64,000 nt of DNA from Actinomadura rayongensis (lineage in GTDB: Bacteria > Actinomycetota > Actinomycetes > Streptosporangiales > Streptosporangiaceae). Of this stretch, positions 23,609 through 31,330 are shown piece by piece; within the stretch, counting starts at the first letter, position 1; the number at the start of each line of letters is the position of its first letter. The stretch lies in assembly GCF_009831215.1 (NCBI RefSeq), contig NZ_WUTW01000001.1:1259423-1323422 (forward strand). Reading direction: 5' to 3'. The position numbers and the translations under genes were made by a program. Below the pieces are notes generated by a model that was not told the DNA's origin, did no database searches, and saw only the letters and a list, made by a program, of their open reading frames with translations.

Positions 23609-24277
23609 GTGCGACCCGAACACGACCCCCGCGACGACCCGCCGTGGGCCATGCAGCTCATCGTCCGCGTGGAGAAGGCGGACCCGCCCGGCCACGACGC
23701 GGTGTGCGCCGCCGCCGCGACGGCCGTCGCGCGGCTGCTCACCGACCCGCGCGCCGCCGCGCCGGACGGGGAGTGGCATGCGGCCGTCGCCGAGTGGGAG
23801 GCGCGGCGGATCCGCAAGGTCACCCGGCGGGCGCGCGGCGTCCGCTGGCCGGAGGCGCAGGGGCTGCCCGGCGTGACGGTGGCGTACGGCGGCGCGGAGG
23901 TCCGCGCGTTCGTGCCGTCGCCGGTCGCGGACGTGCCGCCCGAGCTGGCGAAGCTCCAGGTGGCGGGGCTGGACCTCGCGGCCGACGACGAGCCGCCCGT
24001 CCCGGCCGTCCCCTACGCGGCGATCGCGCTGAACCCCGGCGTGACGATCACGACCGGGAAGGCGGCGGCGCAGTGCGGGCACGCCGCCCAGCTCCTGCTG
24101 CGCGCCCTGCCCGGCCGGAAGCAGCGGGCCTGGACGGACGCCGGGTCGAATGTGCGCATCGTGCACGGCGTCCCGTGGGAGACGTCCGTGAAGCGCTCGC
24201 TGGTCGCCGTCCGGGACGGCGGGTTCACCGAGGTCGCGCCCGGCACGATGACGGCCGTGGCCTGGCTGGAGACCTGA
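23609..24277 (+). CDS. Peptidyl-tRNA hydrolase 2-like protein
   Basis: 222 aa from GTG 23609; an in-frame ATG at 23651 (MQLIVRVEK) is an alternative start. The C-terminal half matches the PTH2 fold: AIALNPGVTITTGKAAAQCGHAAQLLL (the G-K-x-A-x-Q-x-x-H-A core) and a TMTAVAW close. The N-terminal half (MQLIVRVEKADPPGHDAV) is seen in actinobacterial members. PTH2 enzymes release peptidyl groups from tRNA; these bacterial versions are not experimentally defined to my knowledge, so aminoacyl-tRNA deacylation is also possible. Confidence 0.78.
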   Translation: MRPEHDPRDDPPWAMQLIVRVEKADPPGHDAVCAAAATAVARLLTDPRAAAPDGEWHAAVAEWEARRIRKVTRRARGVRWPEAQGLPGVTVAYGGAEVRAFVPSPVADVPPELAKLQVAGLDLAADDEPPVPAVPYAAIALNPGVTITTGKAAAQCGHAAQLLLRALPGRKQRAWTDAGSNVRIVHGVPWETSVKRSLVAVRDGGFTEVAPGTMTAVAWLET

Positions 24278-24280
24278 CCG

Positions 24281-25063
24281 TTACGGCTGCTGCGGCGGGT
24301 CGAGCAGCGTCTCGTCGGGCGACGGGCGCGGCGGCAGCGCCTGCGGCCGGGTCGGCGCCGGGTCGTTGGACGGCAGCGGATGCGGCATCGTCCGGTCCTC
24401 CGGCGCGGGCGCGGGTTCCGGCGCGGGCCGCTGCTGGCGCCACTTGTTCATCGCGGCGAGCGCGAGTTCCTGCGTGCGTCCGGGCAGCACCGGCAGCGGC
24501 TCCTGCTGCCCGGACGACCCGGCCGCGCGCGCCTTCACGCTGAGGCTGTAGGAGATCAGCAGCACCACGACGAACCCCGCCAGGTAGACCAGGTGCAGGC
24601 CGAGCGCGAGCCACTTGCCGCGGATCACGTCCAGCGCGGCGAACACGCCGTACCCGGCGGCCCAGGCGGCGAGCGCGGGCAGGAACCACACGTCCCGGCG
24701 CCGGGCCAGCGCGGCGGCGGCCACGAGGACGAGCGCGAACTGCACCGCCTTCACCACGACCAGCGCGGGCAGCCCGAGCCCGGACCCGACGTAGGCGGCG
24801 AGGTCGGCGCGGCGCCCGGCGACGTCCAGCGCGGTCGTCGCGAGCGTGCCGATGCCGAACGCCGCGAGGAAGACGCCGACCGGGTAGTGGAAGCGGTGCC
24901 AGTTCGCCGCCTCCTTGCCGGGCGGCGCCGGCGGCGCGGCGTCGGCGGGCGGCTCGGGGTAGGCCGGGGCCTCGGGATAGGCGGGCGGCGCGGCGGAAGG
25001 CCGCGCCGGCAGCGGCTGGTCGGGCCGGGTCCATTCCGGGTTCCCGCCGGCGCCCACGGTCAT
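24281..25063 (-). CDS. Proline-rich integral membrane protein
   Basis: 260 aa from ATG 25063. The N-terminal ~50 residues are Pro/Ala-rich with a PAYPE repeat (APPAYPEAPAYPEPP). The core (about 55-185) carries four hydrophobic segments (FHYPVGVFLAAFGIGTLATTAL, LPALVVVKAVQFALVLVAAAALA, FLPALAAWAAGYGVFAAL, LGLHLVYLAGFVVVLLI). The cytosolic C-terminal ~75 residues are again Pro-rich. No known family signature was recognised. It is divergent from a small gene at 25261 across about 200 bp of promoter DNA. Confidence 0.72.
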   Translation of the reverse strand: MTVGAGGNPEWTRPDQPLPARPSAAPPAYPEAPAYPEPPADAAPPAPPGKEAANWHRFHYPVGVFLAAFGIGTLATTALDVAGRRADLAAYVGSGLGLPALVVVKAVQFALVLVAAAALARRRDVWFLPALAAWAAGYGVFAALDVIRGKWLALGLHLVYLAGFVVVLLISYSLSVKARAAGSSGQQEPLPVLPGRTQELALAAMNKWRQQRPAPEPAPAPEDRTMPHPLPSNDPAPTRPQALPPRPSPDETLLDPPQQP

Positions 25064-25260
25064 CGTGCCCCCATCCTCCGTGTACGTCAGTACGCGCAAC
25101 TTACCGCGAACCACACCGAATCGAATGCCCTGTCTCGGCCAGATCGGGCGAACCGGTTGCCGAACCGCCGCTGACCTGCCGGAAGTGCTTGCGTGGAGCC
25201 CGGCCAGGGGGGAGGCTGAGCCGTTGTCGGGCCATGCGGATTCCACAGGAGCGACGAGGG

Positions 25261-25557
25261 ATGACGCCTGACGAAACGGGAACAGCCGCGCTGCTGAAGT
25301 CGCGGATGGAGTATCTGGAGATGCTGGGCGCCGAGCTGGCCGGGCGCGGGTTCCGCGTGCGGATCACCCTGCCCCGCGACCAGGCGCCGAGCCTGCACGT
25401 GACCAATCCGGACGCGTCGGCCCTCTCGGAGAACATCCTCGCCGAGGAGGGGCCGGACGGCTGGTGGTTCTGGTGGTCGTGGGCGGAGCGCATCGCGCCC
25501 GCGGCCGACGTGACCGTCGCGGCCGAACGGGTCGCACTGGTGCTCGCCGTCCAGTGA
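25261..25557 (+). CDS. Small Trp-rich hypothetical protein
   Basis: 98 aa from ATG 25261, preceded by AGGAG. An N-terminal helix (ALLKSRMEYLEMLGAELAGRG) leads into a beta segment (FRVRITLPRDQAPSLHVTNPD), a striking GWWFWWSWAERI patch and a helical end. I do not recognise a family, but the pattern of a small alpha/beta adaptor with an exposed aromatic patch recurs in actinomycetes. A 14-bp inverted repeat follows the stop. Confidence 0.68.
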   Translation: MTPDETGTAALLKSRMEYLEMLGAELAGRGFRVRITLPRDQAPSLHVTNPDASALSENILAEEGPDGWWFWWSWAERIAPAADVTVAAERVALVLAVQ

Positions 25558-25561
25558 ACGA

Positions 25562-25616
25562 CGTGATCATGCAGCGACGCTCCGGTCCGTCCCGGGACGG
25601 GAGCTGCATGATCACG
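25562..25616 (+). repeat. Long nested inverted repeat (terminator or dispersed palindromic unit)
   Basis: CGTGATCATGCAGC (25562-25575) pairs perfectly with GCTGCATGATCACG (25603-25616). The 27-nt loop contains a second perfect palindrome, CCGTCCCGGGACGG (25587-25600). No T-run follows. It may end transcription of the small gene upstream. The AT-containing stem is unlike local GC-only terminators. Confidence 0.6.
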
Positions 25617-25785
25617 GCCGCCGCCCGCCGCTGATCCCCGGCCCGCCGGACGCCGTCCGGATCCGGCAATCGTTGGCTCCGCGAACATATCCGGGGTCGC
25701 CCGCCCGTCGCCCCGCCCGGCTCGCCCATGCCCGCACGCGACGTACCGTGGCAGGCGTACGACCTCTTCGCCCAGGTGACAGGCC

Positions 25786-25814
25786 TGTTACTGGATTGTT
25801 ACTGCCGACAACAA
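25786..25814 (+). promoter_or_regulatory. Direct repeat and weak dyad upstream of the sugar importer
   Basis: TGTTACTG occurs twice, 11 bp apart (25786-25793 and 25797-25804). The second copy also forms a TTGTT n9 AACAA dyad (25796-25814). The 11-bp period is one helical turn. Sequence 25617-25785 before it shows no gene or clear signal. Confidence 0.45.
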
Positions 25815-25855
25815 ATTGGTCGGTTCGGACTCTGGCAATCCGCCGACGGGCGACA

Positions 25856-25876
25856 TATGTTGCCGGGTACAACATA
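25856..25876 (+). promoter_or_regulatory. Candidate operator of the sugar ABC operon
   Basis: TATGTTG (25856-25862), spacer CCGGGTA and CAACATA (25870-25876) form a perfect 7-bp dyad of 21 bp, 83 nt before the start of the substrate-binding protein. It is a likely target of the ROK regulator encoded at the end of the cluster. Confidence 0.6.
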
Positions 25877-25958
25877 CGGCCGATGTGATCTCGATCACCG
25901 GCCGGTCCCACCCCCTCCGGCCGCGCTCCGCGGTCGCCCCCAGAAAGGACCCGGGATC

Positions 25959-27038
25959 ATGCGCAAGGGGATCCTCGGTTTCGCGGCCGTCTCGGTGGCC
26001 GCCGCCCTCTCGCTCACGGCCTGCGGAGACGACAAGGGCTCCGGCTCCGGGTCGGACGCCGCCGCCAAGGGCAAGATCGGCGTGATCCTGCCCGACACCA
26101 AGTCGTCCGTCCGCTACGAGAGCTTCGACCGCCCGCTGCTGGAGAAGGCGTTCAAGGCCGCCGGCGTCAAGTACGACATCCAGAACGCCGAAGGCTCGAC
26201 GCAGCGCTTCCAGACGATCGCCGACCAGATGATCACCGGTGGCGTGACCGTCCTGCTCGTGGACGGCCTGGACTCCAACTCCGCCGCCGCCGTCCAGCGC
26301 AAGGCGCAGTCGCAGGGCGTCAAGACGATCGACTACGACCGGCTGACCCTCGGCGGCGTCGCCGACTACTACGTCTCGTTCGACAGCACGAAGGTCGGCG
26401 AGGAACTGGGCAAGGGCCTCCAGAAGTGCCTCGGCGACAAGAAGGCCAACATCGCCTACCTCAACGGCGCCGCGACCGACAACAACGCGACGCTGTTCGC
26501 CCAGGGCGCGCACAACATCCTGGACAAGGTCCCGAACTACACCAAGGTCGCCGAGCAGGCCGTCCCCGACTGGGACAACCAGAAGGCCGCGACGATCTTC
26601 GAGCAGATCTACACCCAGCAGGGCGGCAAGGTCGACGGCGTGCTGGCCGCCAACGACGGCCTCGCCAACTCGGCCATCTCGATCCTGAAGAAGAACGGCG
26701 AGGCGGGCAAGGTCCCGGTGACCGGCCAGGACGCGAGCCTCCAGGGCCTGCAGAACATCCTCGACGGCACGCAGTGCATGACCGTCTACAAGCCCGTCAA
26801 CCAGGAGGCCGACGCCGCCGCCAAGCTGGCGCTGTCGCTGCTGAAGGGCGAGAAGGCCCAGACCAACAGCACGATCAACGACCCGCAGGGCAAGCGCGAC
26901 GTCCCGTCGGTGTTCATCCCCGTGATCCCCACCTTCAAGGACGGGGTCAAGAAGGTCGTGGGCGACGGCTTCGTCAACAAGGCCGACCTGTGCAAGGGCG
27001 CCTACGCCAAGAAGTGCGCGGACGCCGGGATCCAGTGA
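25959..27038 (+). CDS. Sugar ABC transporter substrate-binding lipoprotein (XylF/RbsB-like)
   Basis: 359 aa. The ATG at 25959 follows AAAGGA. The lipoprotein signal peptide ends at LTAC with Cys22, then a Gly/Ser-rich linker (GDDKGSGSGSD). The periplasmic-binding type-1 fold starts at GKIGVILPDTKSSVRYE, the hallmark of xylose-type binding proteins, followed by LLVDGLDSNSAAAVQRKA, DYDRLTLGG and ANDGLANSAISILKK. Its role is to capture an aldopentose or similar sugar for the permease encoded downstream. It is the first gene of the importer cluster and is followed by two strong hairpins, which should favour its own expression over that of the ATPase. Confidence 0.92.
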   Translation: MRKGILGFAAVSVAAALSLTACGDDKGSGSGSDAAAKGKIGVILPDTKSSVRYESFDRPLLEKAFKAAGVKYDIQNAEGSTQRFQTIADQMITGGVTVLLVDGLDSNSAAAVQRKAQSQGVKTIDYDRLTLGGVADYYVSFDSTKVGEELGKGLQKCLGDKKANIAYLNGAATDNNATLFAQGAHNILDKVPNYTKVAEQAVPDWDNQKAATIFEQIYTQQGGKVDGVLAANDGLANSAISILKKNGEAGKVPVTGQDASLQGLQNILDGTQCMTVYKPVNQEADAAAKLALSLLKGEKAQTNSTINDPQGKRDVPSVFIPVIPTFKDGVKKVVGDGFVNKADLCKGAYAKKCADAGIQ

Positions 27039-27046
27039 CCCATCCG

Positions 27047-27076
27047 CCGGTGAGCGCGCCCGCCCGCGCTCACCGG
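27047..27076 (+). terminator. Intercistronic hairpin 1
   Basis: A perfect 12-bp stem CCGGTGAGCGCG / CGCGCTCACCGG with a 6-nt loop starts 8 nt after the stop of the binding-protein gene. It lacks a T-run, so partial termination or 3'-end stabilisation is likely. Confidence 0.6.
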
Positions 27077-27082
27077 TGACGA

Positions 27083-27114
27083 CCCCGCCCGGCGGACCTG
27101 TCCGCCGGGCGGGG
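27083..27114 (+). terminator. Intercistronic hairpin 2
   Basis: A perfect 14-bp stem CCCCGCCCGGCGGA / TCCGCCGGGCGGGG with loop CCTG follows 6 nt after hairpin 1 and ends 16 nt before the AAGGAGGA of the ATPase gene. Confidence 0.6.
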
Positions 27115-27141
27115 CTCCCCACCGGACCGCAAGGAGGATCC

Positions 27142-27927
27142 GTGGCAGAGAACGGCGAACCCGTCCTGCGCCTGACCGGAGTGAACAAGAGCTTCGGGCC
27201 GGTCCACGTGCTCCACGACGTGGACTTCACGCTGCGCCAGGGCGAGGTGATGGCCCTCGTCGGCGACAACGGCGCGGGCAAGTCCACCCTGATCAAGTGC
27301 ATCGCGGGCATCCACCCGATCGACGGCGGCACCGTCGAGTTCGAGGGCCGCCCGGTCCAGATCGGCAGCCCGCGCGACGCGGCCGACCTCGGCATCGAGG
27401 TCGTTTACCAGGACCTCGCGCTGGCCGACAATCTCGACATCGTCCAGAACATGTTCCTCGGCCGCGAGCGCACGCGGGGCCTGGTCCTCGACGAGGACTC
27501 GATGGAGAAGGCCGCGCGCGAGACGCTCGCGCGCCTGTCGGTCCGGACCGTGAAGTCGGTCCGCCAGCAGGTCGCGAGCCTGTCGGGCGGGCAGCGGCAG
27601 ACCGTCGCCATCGCCAAGGCCGCCCTGTGGGACTCCAAGGTCGTCATCCTGGACGAGCCCACCGCCGCGCTCGGCGTCGCGCAGACCCGGCAGGTCCTCG
27701 ACCTCGTCCGGCGGCTCGCCGACACCGGCCACGCCGTCGTGCTCATCTCGCACAACATGATCGACGTGTTCGAGGTGGCCGACCGGATCACCGCGCTCTA
27801 CCTCGGCCGCGTCGCGGCGGAGGTCCGGCGCGAGGACGTCACGACCGGGCAGGTCGTGGAGCTGATCACCGCGGGACGGTCGGGCGACATCGGACTCGCC
27901 CCGGCCACCGCCGCAGAGACCATCTGA
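27142..27927 (+). CDS. Sugar ABC transporter ATP-binding protein (single domain)
   Basis: 261 aa from GTG 27142, with AAGGAGGA upstream. It is one ABC cassette, unlike the fused double cassette of E. coli XylG/RbsA. Walker A GDNGAGKST is at 41-49; the Q-loop lies in VVYQDLAL; the signature LSGGQRQTVAIA starts at 147; Walker B VVILDEPTAALG carries Asp171-Glu172; the H-loop is SHNM. It powers import through the adjacent permease. A second, closely similar ATPase follows the permease, so a homodimer or a heterodimer with that protein is possible. Confidence 0.93.
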   Translation: MAENGEPVLRLTGVNKSFGPVHVLHDVDFTLRQGEVMALVGDNGAGKSTLIKCIAGIHPIDGGTVEFEGRPVQIGSPRDAADLGIEVVYQDLALADNLDIVQNMFLGRERTRGLVLDEDSMEKAARETLARLSVRTVKSVRQQVASLSGGQRQTVAIAKAALWDSKVVILDEPTAALGVAQTRQVLDLVRRLADTGHAVVLISHNMIDVFEVADRITALYLGRVAAEVRREDVTTGQVVELITAGRSGDIGLAPATAAETI

Positions 27928-27938
27928 TGGGGGACGCG

Positions 27939-29222
27939 ATGTCCACTGACCTCCCTGCGAGCAAGGGGTCCGGCGTGAAGCTCGCCGACTCCGACTTCGC
28001 GGCCGACCACCGCAGCACCGACGTGCGGACCGCGGTCGGCGACTACTGGCTGCGGGTGCGGTCCGGCGACCTCGGCGCCATCCCGGCCATCCTCGGCCTC
28101 GCCGGGCTGATCGTCCTGTTCACCGCGCTGCGGCCGGACACGTTCCTCAGCAAGGGCAACCTCGCGAACCTGTCCACGCAGGCGCTGCCGGTGACGATCC
28201 TCGCGATGGGCCTGGTCTTCGTCCTGCTGCTCGGCGAGATCGACCTGTCGGCGGGCGTCGCGAGCGGCGTGTGCGCGGCGGTGATGGCCAAGCTCATCGT
28301 GGACTCCGGGCAGCCCTGGTACGTCGCGGTGCTCGCCGCCATCGCCATCGGCATCGTCATCGGGACGGTGCTCGGCTGGCTCGTCGCGGTCGTGCGGATC
28401 CCGTCGTTCGTCGTCAGCCTCGCGTTCTTCCTCGGGTTGCAGGGCATCACGCTGCGGCTGATCGGGGACGGCGGCACGGTGCCCGTCCACGACGACGTGA
28501 TCGTCGCGCTCGCCAACAAGAACATGCCGCTGTGGCTCGGCTGGACGGCGGCCGTCGTGTGCGCCGCCGGCTACGCGGCGACGCAGCTCCGGCGCTGGCA
28601 GCGGCAGCGGTCGCGGGGCCTGGCGGCCAGCCCGATCGAACTGGTCGCGGCGCGCGTCGCGGTCGTCGCGGTCGTGCTGCTGGCCGGGACGTACCTGCTC
28701 AGCCTGGACCGCGCGCCGAGCCCGCTCGTCACGCTCGCCGGGATCCCGTGGGGCGTGCCGCTGGTGGCCGTCCTGCTGATCATCTGCACGTTCGTGCTCG
28801 GCCGGACGTCGTTCGGACGCCACATCTACGCGGTCGGCGGCAACGCCGAGGCCGCCCGTCGCGCGGGCATCAACGTCACGCGGATCAAGGTCGCGGTCTT
28901 CATGATCTCGTCCGCCCTCGCGGCGATCAGCGGGGTCGTCGCGGCGTCGCGGCTGAACTCGGTCGCCACCGACTCCGGCGGCGGCAACACGCTGCTGTAC
29001 GCGGTCGGCGCGGCCGTCATCGGCGGGACGAGCCTGTTCGGCGGACGCGGCCGGGCGCGGGACGCCGTCCTCGGCGGCCTCGTCATCGCGATCATCGACA
29101 ACGGGCTCGGGCTGCTCGGTACCAAGGCGTACGCGAACTTCCTGATCACCGGGGTCGTCCTGCTGCTCGCGGCCAGCATCGACGCCACCGCGCGCCGGCG
29201 CCGCTCGTCCACGGGACGGTAG
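27939..29222 (+). CDS. Sugar ABC transporter permease (XylH-like, BPD_transp_2)
   Basis: 427 aa from ATG 27939; an ATG at 27927 overlapping the upstream stop is an alternative. After a hydrophilic N-terminus of about 45 residues come about ten membrane segments. Family landmarks are NLSTQALPVTILAMG, LLLGEIDLSAGV, RIPSFVVSLAFFLGLQG and GRHIYAVGGNAEAARRAGI (the coupling-helix region), with a late GGTSLFGGRGR. It forms the channel for the sugar delivered by the upstream binding protein. It is translated directly after the ATPase gene. Confidence 0.92.
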   Translation: MSTDLPASKGSGVKLADSDFAADHRSTDVRTAVGDYWLRVRSGDLGAIPAILGLAGLIVLFTALRPDTFLSKGNLANLSTQALPVTILAMGLVFVLLLGEIDLSAGVASGVCAAVMAKLIVDSGQPWYVAVLAAIAIGIVIGTVLGWLVAVVRIPSFVVSLAFFLGLQGITLRLIGDGGTVPVHDDVIVALANKNMPLWLGWTAAVVCAAGYAATQLRRWQRQRSRGLAASPIELVAARVAVVAVVLLAGTYLLSLDRAPSPLVTLAGIPWGVPLVAVLLIICTFVLGRTSFGRHIYAVGGNAEAARRAGINVTRIKVAVFMISSALAAISGVVAASRLNSVATDSGGGNTLLYAVGAAVIGGTSLFGGRGRARDAVLGGLVIAIIDNGLGLLGTKAYANFLITGVVLLLAASIDATARRRRSSTGR

Positions 29223-29234
29223 TGCGGGCCGCCC

Positions 29235-29271
29235 GGTTCGGGGACGGATCGGCCCGATCCGTCCCCGAACC
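29235..29271 (+). terminator. Hairpin after the permease gene
   Basis: A perfect 16-bp stem GGTTCGGGGACGGATC / GATCCGTCCCCGAACC with loop GGCCC is followed by CCCC, not by T-rich DNA. TAGGCT at 29281-29286 looks like a new -10 just beyond it. Confidence 0.65.
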
Positions 29272-29280
29272 CCCCGATGC

Positions 29281-29286
29281 TAGGCT
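29281..29286 (+). promoter_or_regulatory. Possible -10 for the ATPase2-ROK unit
   Basis: TAGGCT (TANNNT) lies 41 nt before the ATG of the second ATPase, directly after the hairpin. No good -35 is seen because the hairpin arm occupies that position. Confidence 0.3.
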
Positions 29287-29326
29287 CACCGGCCAGGATC
29301 GTGCGGCACGGTGGGAGCCCCTCGGA

Positions 29327-30097
29327 ATGTCACACGCAACGGCAGTGCGCCCCGTCCTGGAGCTCCGCGGCATCGACAAGAGCTTCGGGCCGGTGCGGGT
29401 GCTGCACGACGTCGCGCTCACCGCCCACCCGGGCGAGGTCACCGCGCTCGTCGGCGACAACGGCGCGGGCAAGACCACGCTCGTCAAGGGGATCGGCGGC
29501 GTCCACGGGTTCGACGCGGGGGAGTACCGGTTCAACGGCGAGCCCGTCCGGCCGCGCAGCCCCCGCGACGCCGCCGCGCTCGGGATCGAGGTCGTCCACC
29601 AGGACCTCGCGCTCTGCGAGAACCTCGACGTCGTCGAGAACATGTTCCTCGGCCGGGAGCGCAGCAACGGCCTCGCGCTGGACGAGACGGCGATGGAGGA
29701 GGCCGCGCGGCGGACGCTCGCGGGCCTGTCGGTCCGGACGGTCGGGTCGGTGCGCCGCCGGGTCTCGGAGCTGTCGGGCGGGCAGCGGCAGACCGTCGCG
29801 ATCGCCCGCGCGGTCCTGTGGGACAGCCGCCTGGTCGTGCTGGACGAGCCCGCCGCCGCGCTCGGCGTCGCGCAGACGCAGCAGGTGCTGGAACTCGTCC
29901 GGCGGCTCGCCGACAAGGGCCTCGCGGTCATCCTCGTGTCGCACAACATGAACGACGTGTTCGCCGTCTCCGACCGGATCGTCGCGCTGTACCTCGGCCG
30001 GACCGCCGCGCAGGTCCGCACCGCCGACGTCACGCACCGGCAGGTCGTCGAGCTGATCACCTCCGGGCGCACCGGGGACCTCGGGCTGCCGGCATGA
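29327..30097 (+). CDS. Second sugar ABC transporter ATP-binding protein (single domain)
   Basis: 256 aa from ATG 29327, preceded by GGGAG. It is a close paralogue of the ATPase at 27142: same GDNGAGKTT Walker A, VVHQDLAL Q-loop, LSGGQRQTVAIA signature, VVLDEPAAALG Walker B and SHNM H-loop. The usual Thr after the Walker B Glu-Pro is Ala here; catalytic residues are intact. Having two half-size ATPases around one permease implies a heterodimeric motor or an alternative ATPase, possibly serving another permease elsewhere. The stop overlaps the ROK start (ATGA). Confidence 0.92.
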   Translation: MSHATAVRPVLELRGIDKSFGPVRVLHDVALTAHPGEVTALVGDNGAGKTTLVKGIGGVHGFDAGEYRFNGEPVRPRSPRDAAALGIEVVHQDLALCENLDVVENMFLGRERSNGLALDETAMEEAARRTLAGLSVRTVGSVRRRVSELSGGQRQTVAIARAVLWDSRLVVLDEPAAALGVAQTQQVLELVRRLADKGLAVILVSHNMNDVFAVSDRIVALYLGRTAAQVRTADVTHRQVVELITSGRTGDLGLPA

Positions 30098-31329
30098 AGG
30101 CCGGGCCGTCGCCGGAGGAGATCCGCCGGCACAACCTCGGGACGCTGCTGCGGTTCGTGCATCTGCGCGGGCCCGCGTCGCGCGCCGTCCTCGCCGAGTC
30201 GCTGGGCCTGAACCGCAGCACGATCATGGCGCTGACCGCCGACCTGACGGCCGCCGGGCTGGTCCGCGAGGAGCTGCCGCGCCGTCCCGGCCGCCGCGCC
30301 GGACGCCCGTCGCTCGTCGTGCGGCCCGAGTCCACCCGCGTGTACGTGCTGGCGTTCGACGTCGGCGTGGACCGGCTGTCGGTCGCGCGCGTCGGGCTCG
30401 GCGGAACGGTCCTGGACCGCCGCAGCGCCGACCTCCCGCACGGCCCCGTCGACCCCGCCGAGCTGGTCAACGCGCTCGCCGGGGCGGCCCGGACGCTCGT
30501 CCGCAAGGCGGGCCGGGACGCGGTGTGCGTCGGCGCCGGGGTCGCGTTCCCCGGCATCGTCCGCCGGTCCGACGACCGGGTCGTGTTCGGCCCCAACATC
30601 AAGATGTACGACGTCGCGCTCGGCGACATGCTCGCCCGCCGCCTCGCGCTCGGCGTGCCGGTGACGGTCGGCAACGACGCCGACCTCGGCGCGCTCGCCG
30701 AGCAGCTGCGCGGCGCGGGTGTCGGCTGCGAGAACATCGTCTACCTGCACGGCGACGTCGGCATCGGCGGCGGGATCATCGTCGGCGGGCGGCTGCTCGG
30801 CGGCGAGGAGGGCTTCGGCGGCGAGATCGGCCACATGATCGTCAACCCGGGCGGCCGGGCCTGCGCGTGCGGGTCGCGGGGCTGCCTGGACAGCGAGGTG
30901 GGGGAGCGGACGCTGCTCGACTACGCGGGCCGCGTGCAGCCGGACGGCCAGACGGGGCGCGACGCCGTCCGCGCGGTCGTGGACGCCGCCGACCGGGGCG
31001 ACGTCACCGCCCGCGAGGCGCTGCACCGCGTCGGGACGTGGCTCGGCTTCGCGGTCGCCAACCTCGTCAACGTGTTCAACCCCGGCATGGTGATCTTCGG
31101 CGGGACGCTGCGGGACGTCTACCTCGGCTCGGCCGCCCAGATCCGCAGCATGGTCGCGACCGGCGCCCTCGCCGCGCCGCGCGACCGGGTGAAGCTGCGC
31201 ACCGCCGAACTCGGCGACGACGCGACGCTCACCGGCGCGGCCGAGTTCGCGTTCGCCGAGGTGCTCGCCGACCCGCTCCAGGTCCTCGCGCGGCTGCGGG
31301 AGCCGGAGGAGACGGCGCCCGTCCCGTGA
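30094..31329 (+). CDS. ROK-family transcriptional regulator
   Basis: 411 aa. The N-terminal winged HTH (about 8-70: IRRHNLGTLLRFVHLRG, SRAVLAESLGLNRSTIMALTADL) is followed by the ROK sugar-kinase fold with FDVGVDRLSVARV, GVAFPGIV, GNDADLGALAEQ and GIGGGIIVGG. The zinc motif is complete: His247 in GHMIV and Cys257-x-Cys259-x4-Cys264. It has the layout of XylR/NagC-type repressors. It is coupled to the second ATPase gene and probably controls the whole importer by binding the dyad at 25856-25876. The inducer is presumably the imported sugar or its phosphate. Confidence 0.92.
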   Translation: MKAGPSPEEIRRHNLGTLLRFVHLRGPASRAVLAESLGLNRSTIMALTADLTAAGLVREELPRRPGRRAGRPSLVVRPESTRVYVLAFDVGVDRLSVARVGLGGTVLDRRSADLPHGPVDPAELVNALAGAARTLVRKAGRDAVCVGAGVAFPGIVRRSDDRVVFGPNIKMYDVALGDMLARRLALGVPVTVGNDADLGALAEQLRGAGVGCENIVYLHGDVGIGGGIIVGGRLLGGEEGFGGEIGHMIVNPGGRACACGSRGCLDSEVGERTLLDYAGRVQPDGQTGRDAVRAVVDAADRGDVTAREALHRVGTWLGFAVANLVNVFNPGMVIFGGTLRDVYLGSAAQIRSMVATGALAAPRDRVKLRTAELGDDATLTGAAEFAFAEVLADPLQVLARLREPEETAPVP

Positions 31330-31330
31330 G

